Notes under the pieces: model-generated
Database searches by the model: none
Told to the model about the DNA's origin: nothing
What the model saw: only the letters and a program-made list of their open reading frames with translations
Translations under genes and position numbers: made by a program
Shown here: positions 10,912 through 21,957 of the stretch, one piece after another
How positions within the stretch are numbered: the first letter of the stretch is position 1
Layout: every line of letters starts with the position of its first letter
Origin: Lobosporangium transversale
Taxonomy: Eukaryota > Mortierellomycota > Mortierellomycetes > Mortierellales > Mortierellaceae
DNA length: 35,870 nt
Assembly: GCF_002105155.1 (NCBI RefSeq)
Contig: NW_019029081.1
Coordinates: 1-35,870 of the forward strand
Direction of reading: 5' to 3'

Positions 10912-13900
10912 TCATGTATCTTGAGAAGGTGGTGCTTCTTCCGTAACGTCTGAAACAGCGGGCACATCATTTTCCTCTTTCATCTCAGTAGCGGTAGTAG
11001 AATTAATTGTGGCTGTGGATGAGCCTAAGCTGGAGGCTATCGTAGTCGTCGAACTGGATGCAGAATTTGTAACCACAGGTGTTGCTGTTTCAGATGATGG
11101 CAAGCTTTTAGGCTTCCTGAACTGACCGCTGATGGCTCGCAGCTGTGCCATAGATGCACCGATTAGTGTTTCTTTGGCAGAGGGGGCTTCCTCAATTGCT
11201 GCTGCCTGCTGTTGCTGAAGCTGGAGCTGCTGATTCTGGCGCTTTAAAAGCTTGGCATAGTCTGTTAAAATAGAGTCAAAGAAGACGAAGAAGAAAGCTA
11301 AAAGTTAATAAAAAATTTGTAAACACCATGGGCTTGTGGCAACTTGTTACGATGTCAAAATATACTTACGAAGTCCGCATGCATTGCACAGAGTGCGTGC
11401 TCCATCAGGTCCTCGCCTCCATTCAGGAGTATCAGATGAATCACAAGAAAGACATCTTCCAGGAGGTTGCATCCGCTTCGCCCGCTTCCGATACTTTGGT
11501 TGGGCCTGGTCATTCCTATTTGATGCTCTAATCAGTGAACCGTTATCATTATAGGATGACATTCCTGCCATGCCGCTCTGCGAGGACGTCGTTGACATAT
11601 ATGAACCGTATGGGGAGCTCTGTTGTGAATAATCTCTCCCGTTTTGCCTTGACATGTTCATATGAGCATCCCCTGGTCGCTTGAAGGCTGACGATGACGG
11701 CTCGAGCCCGTTGCGTCCGGTAGATTGACCCTGCCCACTTGCCTGAGCGCGTTGCTGCAACAGTAATTGTTGCGTATCGAGATTGGGTAGTGGAGTTGTA
11801 TTGGAAGCATCTGAAAACAAACAACGCTTGCCACGAATAATATTGATCTCCTCATCCAAAACCCTCTCATCAGGCGTCATAGCCACCCATGCCTTGATAC
11901 GAATGGCAAGCTGAAAGATGGATGTTGCGGCTCTGGCTAGCTCAAACACCACTTCATCTGAGGGTGGTCCCATACCAAACTGTGGAAAGTCATCGTCATC
12001 CTCCTCAGCATCATCGACCTCAATGTCATTATCACCATTCATATTATGCTTCATAGGCCCGTATGTTGAATGCTGTGGTGCTCCGTTGACGGTCTTGGGG
12101 TTGGCTTCACTCGAGGTAGCAGTTGAGGATGAAGAAGTTTGTAGACCAGTCAACATGGTAGAATTGAGATTACGGATCATTTGCGAAATATCGCGCTGGC
12201 GAGGATCTTGCCCGTGCTCTGGCTCATCGTGATGTTCCTTCATCTCTTCTGGATCTTGGCTTGCATAGTGGAGAGCGAATCTGCAGAGCAGGTCGCAAAT
12301 CTCGATCGCAGACTTGAGATCCACAGTTGTAGGCATATCTGTGCCAAACTTGTGATGCATGTCACCTGAATCCGATGCAGAAGGATCCAACCGAGTCTTG
12401 GTACTACTTGCGTCGCTCACATATCCATTTCTGTCATCTTCATCTTCTTGATGATTGCCACGACTGAATTTCTCAAGTTGGGGAAGATGCATAGTCTTCT
12501 GGCCTTTAGGACCAGAATGTCGCTCAGAATCAGTGCCTTGTCTGATTTGAGAAGGAGGAGAGCCACCTTGTTGATGACGTGACAAAGGGGATGGCGATGG
12601 TACAAGGGACAAATGAGGATTTTGTGGCGGATGTTGTGGAGAGCGACGGGGATTGGAGATATGTTGAGCATCAGCTGATACATCCTGATGCTGCGGTGGA
12701 GGGTACGAAGAATTCCGCTGAGGTTGAGAAAATGAATCGGAACGTGTGGATGGATGCAGATCACCATGATTATCAGTCTCGATAGTGTCATTGTATCTAT
12801 AAGAATGCTCAGGTCCTGAAGTATAATGCGACGACATATTGCGCGGTTGCTGAGAGCCAAAATGAGTAGAGAACTCCTCGCCAGTGGACGCACTCGTGGC
12901 CATATGCGAGGCCGTGGGATGAGATGAATGTCGCGCCTGCGATGGAATGTTTCGCATGGACATAGAGCTGGCTTGTGAGTGTTGATATGACGATTGGGCG
13001 TGATCTTCTGTGGTATCTACAGATGCTGTGCTGGAAAAAGTACGATCGCGCAATCCAGCCATGTCACTAGGATGGCGATTGTGGGCAAGAGAGCTGTCTA
13101 ATGGTGGCTCGGCTGCAAGTTGGCAGCCCGGATAGTGTGGCAGCGATTCGTGCGAATGCCTCGGGTGTGGGCGTGCATACGGTTGAGAGTCTATGGACGG
13201 TTGCGAGGATGGATAGGATGAAGGGCTGCGACCATCGTTGCTCCTCTGACTGTTAGGTGCATGTTCATTTTGATAATCCTCATGCCTACTTTCATTAATG
13301 CCTTGTGAGCGAGTGTCTGATTGCCAATTATCTCTGCTATGATCGTACGAGGGCTCATTCCAATGAGATACATCATGGCGGCGCCCATCATGACTGTGGC
13401 TCCTGTCCTGCAAACGTGGACGACTTTGGCCAAAGTTCGGAGGAGGGCTTGACCGGGAGTTATGGTTGGGTTCAAGGTATCTGCCTCGACTCTCAGGAAT
13501 AGATCGTCCTCCTTGATTGCCCTCATATCTGTTATCGTAGTCTCTAGGTGCATTGTAATGGTTTGGATGCCATGAAGGATCATCATAGGTTCCTCGATCA
13601 AAGACAACGGGCCTTGCCAGAGGATTAGTTGAGTGGGAGGGGAATGTGGAGGGCAAAATGACGTTATCTTGAGTCGAATATGCTCTAGGCCATGGATCGA
13701 TAGTTATAATGGAGTCGTCTTGAGAGGAAGAATAATGACGATTACTCCATGGCCGTCGAGCGGCTTCAAAACGGTCTAAATCTCGATGGCGCTGATTCGG
13801 GTGTTGCGGTTGAGCATAGTGACGCGAGGTTATGAGTGCTGTATTATGGACTGGGGAGACGGCGATGTTATTGGCACTACTGCTCTGACCTGGAGTTCTG

Positions 13901-14148
13901 GGAGAAGAATGGAATGTGGAACTAGTGACGGAGGCAGGGGTGGTCGATGGTGATGGTGAAGGATGATGCAATTGATGATGAGTATTGGAGTGCACGTTTT
14001 CTGGATGAAAGTGAGAGTGAGAATGAGAATGAAGGCTGTGAGTTTCTTTTTGGGTATTCTCAGCAGGAGCGCCAGGGGAAAATGGTGGCGCGGAATGATT
14101 GTGTGTTCTTCGATAGATAGCTGGAGGATATCCTTGTTGTTGATCCAT
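10912..14148 (-). CDS. Large GATA-type zinc-finger transcription factor
   Basis: Two exons, 14148-11370 and 11261-10912, encode 1042 residues. A single GATA finger spans the exon junction: CLSCDSSDTPEWRRGPDG, then TLCNACGL completed by HYAKLLKR from exon 2. The loop between the Cys pairs is 18 residues, the fungal class IVb form seen in WC-1 and WC-2 type proteins. I see no PAS domain. The first about 590 residues are low complexity (Ser, His, Gln, Pro). Two conserved-looking helical segments follow, near residue 606 (SAIEICDLLCRFALHYAS) and near residue 731 (FELARAATSIFQLAIRIKAW), separated by an acidic stretch. A Gln-rich helix follows the finger. The start is the ATG of MDQQQGYPPA; an 11-codon upstream ORF (14188-14156) ends just before it. 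It is presumably nuclear and binds GATA sites; target pathways cannot be read from sequence. Confidence 0.88.
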
Positions 14149-14385
14149 TATAACTCTAGGCGAGCAGGCTGCTTCCACAACACACCATGAGCTCTAGAGA
14201 GTTGAAAGTGTGCAAAGAAAAAATAAAATAAAATAAAGTAAAAAAAAAAAAAAACAGGGTTAGGAGTCATTTAATGTAAAATTCGTATATTCACAACGCA
14301 GACACCCTTTTTTTTTTGGCTTCAACACATACAAGGCACTTAAGATAATGGTATACTGTTCTTTCTTTTTTTGATTCAAAAAGAG

Positions 14386-14442
14386 GAAAGTGGAATTAGA
14401 CACAACGAAGAAGGAGGGAAAATAATGAAAAGAAAAGGGAGA

Positions 14443-14475
<33 letters not shown>

Positions 14476-14628
14476 TATAGATGGATGGATGAATGAATGA
14501 ATGGGAATGAACAAATGAATGAAGTAATGAATCAAGTGAGATTATTAGAGATATGGATAGATTGTCTATTAGGATGTCCCAGGATGATAACGAAAAGAGT
14601 GAAAGAGGAATAAGAAAAAGAAAGAAAA

Positions 14629-14670
<42 letters not shown>

Positions 14671-15005
14671 AGAGAATGAGGTAAATAGGAATGGGATGCG
14701 TGTTAGTAGAAGAATATAGGAGTGAGAGCGGATCAAGGTGTGACAGTCTCCACAAGAGTAAGAGTGTACGAATGGGATTAAGAGAAACACAGATGCACCT
14801 TGGGAGGGTCGAAAAGAGGAAAGAGGAGAGAAGTGGAGAAGAGAAGAGGCAAGAAGGACGTTTGAAAAAGGGGAAAGTAATGAGGTCTGACAGAAAGTTT
14901 GTCGGGGCGGTGCAAAAGTACCAAAACGCAAAAAAAAAAAAAAAAAGAAAAGAAAAAAAAAAAAGAAAAAAAAAGCGAAAGGAAAAAAAAAAAAAAAAAA
15001 AAGTA
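14386..15005. repeat. Purine-skewed block with GA dinucleotide repeat
   Basis: On the plus strand this stretch is strongly enriched in A and G. It includes a GA repeat at about 14638-14667, GAAT/GGAT-type repeats near 14478-14530 and several A runs at 14931-15002. On the strand transcribed for the GATA factor it is pyrimidine-rich and lies within 900 nt of that start codon. Confidence 0.65.
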
Positions 15006-16118
15006 TAGGAATGATGAAATGACTGAATTGGAGTGAATAGTAAACCTTATTCTATGTACAGTATATGATAATAGAGGGCAGACAGAGTTGCAGTCTTTTC
15101 AAGAAAATAAGGAATGGACGAAAGCCGTTAATTTTGATGAGATGTCTTTGTTGATATTAAAAAGAACTATGGGAACCGTAAATATGAGAGGATGTGAGAA
15201 TGTTCAGTTGAATGCAGGCGAATGTGGGATGCAAGTGATAAAAAATAAATAAAATAAAATAAAATAAAATAAATAAAAAAAACGCAGGGGAGGGGTGAAA
15301 GAGTATGAAGAGTAAAAAAGACAAAAGAGAGGATGGAATGGATGATATGGATGAATGTTTGGATGTGTGTTTTTGTTTGTAAAAAAGGTTGTATGGATAC
15401 AGCGACAAGGGGTGGAGAGGAGCAATGGTATAAAAATGTACACCTGTGTTGGTAAACTTGTTTGAAAACATTCAAAAAGACATTTTAGTGTGGACAAATA
15501 ACAAAATCCCGATCCCCTTATGAGATCTCAGATCGGGAGCGTGGAGATCTAGCCCAATGAGACAAGTCATCATTATGCAACCTGAGCAAAAAAAAAATAA
15601 AAAATTTTTGTGACTAAGTTACAAAGAGAATAAATAAATAATACAAACGCATAAAGTTGTAAAATATATTTAACATTTCGTATATCACTCCCTGTGCAGT
15701 ATATACTGTACTCACTTCTTTTTACATATAATATATAATAAAAGTCTCTTTTCTTTCCTTTTAATCTATTTTAGCCTTTTTCCTTTTTCTTTCTCTTTGA
15801 GTGCATATAATTATGTACTCTATTATTATTCTCAAATGGTTATTTTAGGGGAAGCAACTGGACCTAAATAAAATAAAGTAGGAGAGAATCAAGCACCGGT
15901 AGTCGGATCGTCTGTGGTCCGTTGTCTGGGATTTAAAACACCCATCCAACTACAACCAAAAAGTCGCAAAAGAACCAACTTTACAGTCAGCAACTTTCAT
16001 TCTGAAGCAAACAAACCGTTATTGTAAACAACAAAGCAACAGAACAACATCAACACCAACAACAACAGATCTCCCAACGATGCAAGGGCCTAGATGCACA
16101 GGATGTACATAAAAATAA

Positions 16119-16154
<36 letters not shown>

Positions 16155-17938
16155 CACATTATTGAATGTGTTCTCAATAAATCTATACAAAGATACAATG
16201 CCACGATAGGCATTAAAAAACAATATTACAAATCAGAAAGAATCTCAGGAGTAACCTATACCACCAATGAATTATAAAGACTGTCTGTCGATCCTCCCTT
16301 TGAGTCTATTTTTTTTTTTTATTTTTTTTTTTTATTTTTCCTTAACCTGCCTTTTCCTTTCACGTGTGCAATACTTTTGGTCTCACACTAACTTTTATTT
16401 TCACCTCCGAGTATTCATCATGTTACTCCATCTCTCTTTAAGATAACCTTTTCAGACTTCATAAATGTGGCATTCGTATACAGGAGTTAGGACTTCTGAC
16501 CCTTTGACATTGAGAAAGTATTGAGAAAGGTAATAGCAGCGGTAATATGGTAAAAATTTGGATCCACAAAGACAAATTGGATAAATTGCCAGATGACGAC
16601 CTAAGATGGTAAAAAAAGGGCCTTTTTTATTTTTTTCTTTTTCTCCTTTTTCGTTTTTCCAATTTTTTGGTCTACCTACAACATCGTAATGTTTATATGG
16701 CGTGTACAGTAATGTAAATGTACATTATATATATCTATTTACGTTTGAGGAAAAAAAAAAAGGTTTTCCTTCGCCTCTCCCATATCCTGGCCTGAAATCG
16801 GAAAATGTAAACAACAGGCTCAAGATCGAGATCCGATGTGTCATTCATAAATTTAAAAAGTAAAATTAAAGATGGACGGAAAAAACAAGGTTGCCGCTGC
16901 TTAGGACAATGGGGCGAGGGGGGGAAAGGAGAAGGAGGGAAAAGAAAAGAGCGGAATTGAGGGAAATACAGTAAACTGTGGTCGATGAACGAGCACAAAA
17001 AATATAAAATAGAGTGAAAAAAAATAATAAAAAAAATCAAGGAGCCATTTTACCCTATCGAGTTGTTAGTGATTTTTTTTTTTTCTTTTCTTTTCTTTTT
17101 ATTTTTATGGCATGACCCTATTGTTTATTGGAGCTTATTGTATCTCACCTACGCTGCATGTCAATCCTCCGCTTCTATGGGAGAATGGGAAGGAAAGGAG
17201 AAAGTAACCAAAGTGAATAGGAGAGAATGCCGTTAGTAAACTTTACTAAGTGCTAAAAACCAAGCATGTTTCCTTCAATTCAACCGTCAATACAAATAAA
17301 GCAAGGCAAAAGAAAAAGAAAAAAGTATTGTAAACGATACACTGAAAATAAGGACATTATATATATATATATATTTATAATATCCATCCACACACGGGAG
17401 AATAGGATTGTATAAAAATATAATTATACATTTACAGCATGCCCAATAAACAAAAAGTTTATTTATTGGATGTTTATACTTAAAAAAGACAAGAGGCACT
17501 GCTGGTTGGTTAATTGGGGTCAGTACGACTCAGGTGCCTACTTTGTATAAAAACATTGTAGCTGCTTCGAAAAGTATCAGAAGAGTTCGATACATTGAAA
17601 GAAGACGCGTGAGTTGTGACAAAACTAAAGTTAATCTTCATCGATTGATCCTCATGGGGCAGAAAAACCATGATGGTGGATATAAACATTATGGACATTT
17701 GGTGTTCTAGGATTAGTGTTTTCGAAAGTACTTGGATAACTGCGGCTCTCTTTTTTCTCTCTTCAAAATAAACATCAAAGTCTAGATTTGGCGGGTAGGT
17801 GCAGATGAATCAGAGGGCGATATACATGAATATTTGTAGCTGTAGTCTAAGAGCAAAGACTGAAAGGTGGTAGGAAGGGAAGAAACCATCATCGGTAAAA
17901 ATCTATTCATCCGTACCATCGCTCTCACGTAAACGAGG

Positions 17939-17969
<31 letters not shown>

Positions 17970-18438
17970 TTTACAGCGTTATTTACGCCATGAGCAGTAA
18001 CTATAGAGATTATAGAATAATGAAATGAATTACATGGTTTATGGTAAACACATTTCCATACTTTTCTCTCCTTCATACTCCCATGAACATCATGAACCCT
18101 TGCTGAGATTGGAGAAAAAAAGATAAAATAAAACAGAGTACAAACCCAGAGCAAAGAAAACAATGACGTTCTTGCTAGGAATATAAAAATGGCTTGAAGT
18201 AACAGTAATGATAAAAACAATTGAAGAAGGAAGGCCCTTATGGAAGACCTTTTTGCTTCATGTTTTTACGAATAAAGATAAAAATAAAAAAACAATAAAA
18301 AAAGCAATAATAACACCAATAAAAGAAGTTTTCAGATGCCTAGAATGAGTTACGCCCCAGATGCTTTTCAATCGTTTCGGCAACATTGTTTTTTTTGTCC
18401 ACCCATCAATTGTGTTTTTCCATCTTCCTCCATACAGG

Positions 18439-18471
<33 letters not shown>

Positions 18472-18679
18472 TTTTGAGGAACTAAGTATAGCAATATAAA
18501 CACTAACATATATGATATTGAGCCATTTTAGCCGCAGATAAGAACTAGAACAGAGTAACAATTATAAAGGGCAAAGGAGTAAGAAAGGTTCGGGCAGAAA
18601 AGTTGAGCGGATCAAAAATGTATTGGCTGTAATGAACAGCACAAAGAGTCTTTTAGTGATTTCCAGTCGAACTACATTA

Positions 18680-18700
18680 TATGTCTATAGTATAGACATA
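18680..18700. repeat. Perfect 21-nt inverted repeat
   Basis: TATGTCTATA is followed by one G and then its exact reverse complement TATAGACATA. It is isolated within the gene-free region and could be a dimeric factor site or a cruciform-forming dyad. Confidence 0.5.
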
Positions 18701-18898
18701 CCATAAAATATATATACTGCATTCGGCTACCACTATCCAAGAACTACTTGAAAGGATGAGGAAAATGAGTTCATGAGTCCCTGTTGTTGTTGTTTTGCCG
18801 AGCCTTGAGCCACATGACCTTTTTGCTTTTCTTTTTATTTATTTAGTTTGTTGTAGCATCCTTTTCTGAGCAAGTCTTCCGCGTCGTCGCAGATCGCG

Positions 18899-18930
<32 letters not shown>

Positions 18931-20439
18931 GTTGTTGTTGTTTCTGAGAACGAACCATTAGGATTTGGGAAAATATAAAAACGAATATGATAAAAAAAGA
19001 TTGAATCAATGCTGCGTTAAAGTCTGTAAAACACGTAATGCAGCTTCTACAGTTCATGTGTGTCGCATTTCTCCATAAATATCTTTTTTTCCTAAAGTCA
19101 GACGTACACACACGCATACGTATACGCACACAAAAAAGCAAAACAAAAAATAAAAGCAAGAGCTGTTTTTGGTATAGTTATTGATATTGTTATATGTATA
19201 AAAGAAGTGCATATCCCAACGCAAGAACTCGGCGGTTGTGAGCAAGGTCTTTTTTTTCCTTTCACTTTTTTTTTTTTTTTTTTTTTTTTCTTTTCTCTTT
19301 GCTCATAGTGAATAAGTGACAATATTAATCTGTCCAATATGATAAAATAGATATGCGGGTTACTGCCGAAAATATCATCACTCCGTTTATTTTTCCTCTA
19401 TTCTGTTTCAACATCCATCTTTGGGCTTGGACTTGAAAAGAACTAAAAAAAAAAAAAAAAAAAAGAATTGCAAGTCGTCATTGGAGTCGGAAAAGACTTT
19501 GGCCCGGGGCTGGAGCTTGTTGAAGTTTTTACTATTATTATTATTTGTTTACCGTAATACTAGGCTTACTGCATCATATTTGCAGCTTTGTATAAGCGAT
19601 GGTCGTGTTCATTCTAATGTTTATGGAATATAACGATACATCAATATGCATAAACAAATGCTCCAAAACAATGAAGGAGACAGGAGCAAGGTCAGGGACA
19701 AAGACAGGGACAGGAACAGGGATAGAGGCCCGACCATTGGCAGAGATAGAGTGATACTCGCTCACGACCAGAAAGTACGAAGCAGGAGAAAATACAAGCT
19801 TTATCTTGTCTCTGTCTTTGAATCACCGTCTTTTTTTTTTTTTTTTTTTTTTTTAGTATAAAGGATACAAGTGCCACGAAGTATGAGTAGAGTAAAAAAA
19901 TAAAATAAAAAAAATAAAAAAAATAAAAAAAAGGGTGAGGGAAAGTGAGCTACTCCAGACTATCCCAATCCTTCCAAACCAGGAGACATATAAACATCTG
20001 TGGCAAAATGAACAAAAAAGGGGATTGTCGTTCCAGCTACCGCCAAACACAACTACGTATAGATAGCTTTTTGTATTTTAACGGAGAAAATGTCTAAACT
20101 ATGTGGTCCTCCCCCCTCCTTCTATATATCTTGCCTTATTCTAGGACAAATCGAAACGAGCTACAATGTGCTCCCTTCATGTCGTATCCTGTCATGTCGT
20201 AGTATGTATAGATGCAAAATGGTTGCATATTGTAGATGATTAATGTTCTTTCTCTGCTTCTCCTTGTTCTTTTCCTTCACTTTTACTTTAATCTTTATGC
20301 AAAAGCCATGTCCTGAATAGATCTCAGCAGCATCGAAGATTACAGAGCTTCACCACAGCCTCACTACATCAGACAGAAATCACCATCGGTCTGTATACCA
20401 AATATCGCTTTCCTCTCTTTATAACCCAAAGAAACAGAA

Positions 20440-20654
20440 ATGGGTAGCTTAAACATGTCTGAAACCTCAGGTCTCTCACCAGTTTCCACAGTTTCATTGA
20501 CTGCTCCCACCTCTACATATACATATTGCACCTTAACCAAAGTATCGACATCAGCTACCGCTACCGCCATCTTTGAGGGTTTAAATAACGTGCAGTTCGA
20601 GGATTTTGGTATGTCATTTCAATGAATAGTTATCTTTTTTGAAAGACGAGCTTG

Positions 20655-20688
<34 letters not shown>

Positions 20689-21923
20689 CTTTTCATTTCA
20701 TTTACATATTCTATTGTTTCATAAATCCAACCAAAACAAAAAATGATGGCCAATCGGCTAAAGCAGCTCAGACACCTATTGCTGAGGAAACCATTGAGAC
20801 TACAGAGAAAACAGAGCCTCAACTAGCGGCAAACACGAGAGCAGAATGTAAAGATGCTCATCTGGACGTATTGCAGATCATAAAAAGAACAACAAGGGAA
20901 GAGCATTCGGTTAGTGAGCTGAATGTGTGTAGCAAGCATCAAGCCAAGAATCAAGGCCAGAATGATGTTTTTAACGGACCAAGCCTTTTTAGATTAGCTG
21001 ATTATGAGACACAGGCGCCTATCAATGCAGTGACATCGTCAGTTCAACCGGACCTATCATCAGTGCAACCGGACCTATCATCAGTGCAACCGGACCTATC
21101 ATCAGTGCAAGCCATTGAGGCAACTAAGGACTCTTTGGCTACCAGCATGCAAGTAGCAGTAACAGGACGAACGTTGATGTTTCAGCAGCAACATCTATAC
21201 TTTACTGAACGCTCTATTCCAAGAGAGAGGCAAGGAGAAGAAAAGGTCAACACTGTTGTATGGAAGCAACCCACACCATTTATGAAAAGACCAGCAGTCG
21301 ATGACGGTTTAACGAACGATGGCCATTTTGTTAATCATGACTCTGTCGCTCCAGGCATGCAACCCAGAAGTCGACGAAAGTGTCAACCTTCCACAATCAC
21401 TAGTGAACCTGGTATTTTCAGTGATGGGACTGATATTATTCAAGGAGACAACGTAGTATATCCAGTGTACAATCCAAAGATAGTGAAACTTCTGTCCCGG
21501 GAAGACGCAACTGAAACAGTCGTTAGGAGTGCAATCCAGTATCTGATTAAGGACAAAGACATGACACTCTCTTATACTTCAGTCCTCTCCGTGATCGATA
21601 TCTTGGGCAGAAACGATCGAGATCAGCCTGGCGGGGTTATTCCTCCAACGTTTTCAGCAAAGTTAAAGTCAGAGTCAAACTCAACAATCAACTTATTTTC
21701 TCGGCAAAAAAATATGAAAGTTAAGCTCAGCAGACTACTTTCCAAACTGTTGAGGATCATAACCCAACCGGAGATTTCAGAGGAACTAGTTCGTGAAATA
21801 GTGCGACAGAATGTGATCTCAGCAGGAGCACTTTACCTTCAGCTCTACAGGACTATTCAAGATGCTGGATATAGTCTTCAGGTATTAAAATTGGACATTC
21901 ATTGACTAAATTGAGTAAATTGA

Positions 21924-21957
<34 letters not shown>

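Larger units (their letters stand above)
14149..20439. other. 6.3-kb region without a supported gene
   Basis: This is the largest gene-free stretch, lying between the divergent GATA-factor gene (-) and the helical-repeat gene (+). All frames are short, and the longer ones are driven by poly(A), poly(T) or GA repeats. No tRNA, rRNA or transposon signature was recognised. Contents include a purine-skewed block (14386-15005), an AAAAT-type repeat near 15244-15279, long homopolymers (for example near 16121-16150, 17940-17967, 18438-18468, 18901-18930 and 19267-19289), AGATAA-type sites (14343, 16441, 18121, 18276, 18536) and a perfect dyad at 18680-18700. The likely reading is an extended regulatory region, long 5' leader or non-coding transcript of the GATA gene, but nothing in the sequence proves this. 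Confidence 0.55.

Noticed and set aside
14260-15497. Several overlapping minus-strand frames rich in Ser, Leu, Phe and His
   Set aside because: They arise from the purine-skewed and pyrimidine repeats; composition is repeat-like and no family is recognisable.
15509-15550. Short GATC-rich hairpin (CCCGATC with GATCGGG) in the gene-free region
   Set aside because: It looks foldable but matches no snRNA, snoRNA or SRP RNA that I recognise, and lacks adjoining conserved boxes.
18258-18509. 83-codon minus-strand frame ending in a hydrophobic segment that could look like a membrane helix
   Set aside because: The first part is poly-Phe from a T/A run, the segment is isolated, and no adjoining exon or conserved motif supports it.
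19646-19861. Plus-strand frame with an RDKDRDRNRDRG-type repeat
   Set aside because: It is a GACAGG-type hexamer repeat that runs into a T run; no flanking exon fits.
20364-20570. Minus-strand frame opposite the first exon of the helical-repeat gene
   Set aside because: The plus-strand reading joins in phase with exon 2 of a long gene, so the minus frame is a shadow.
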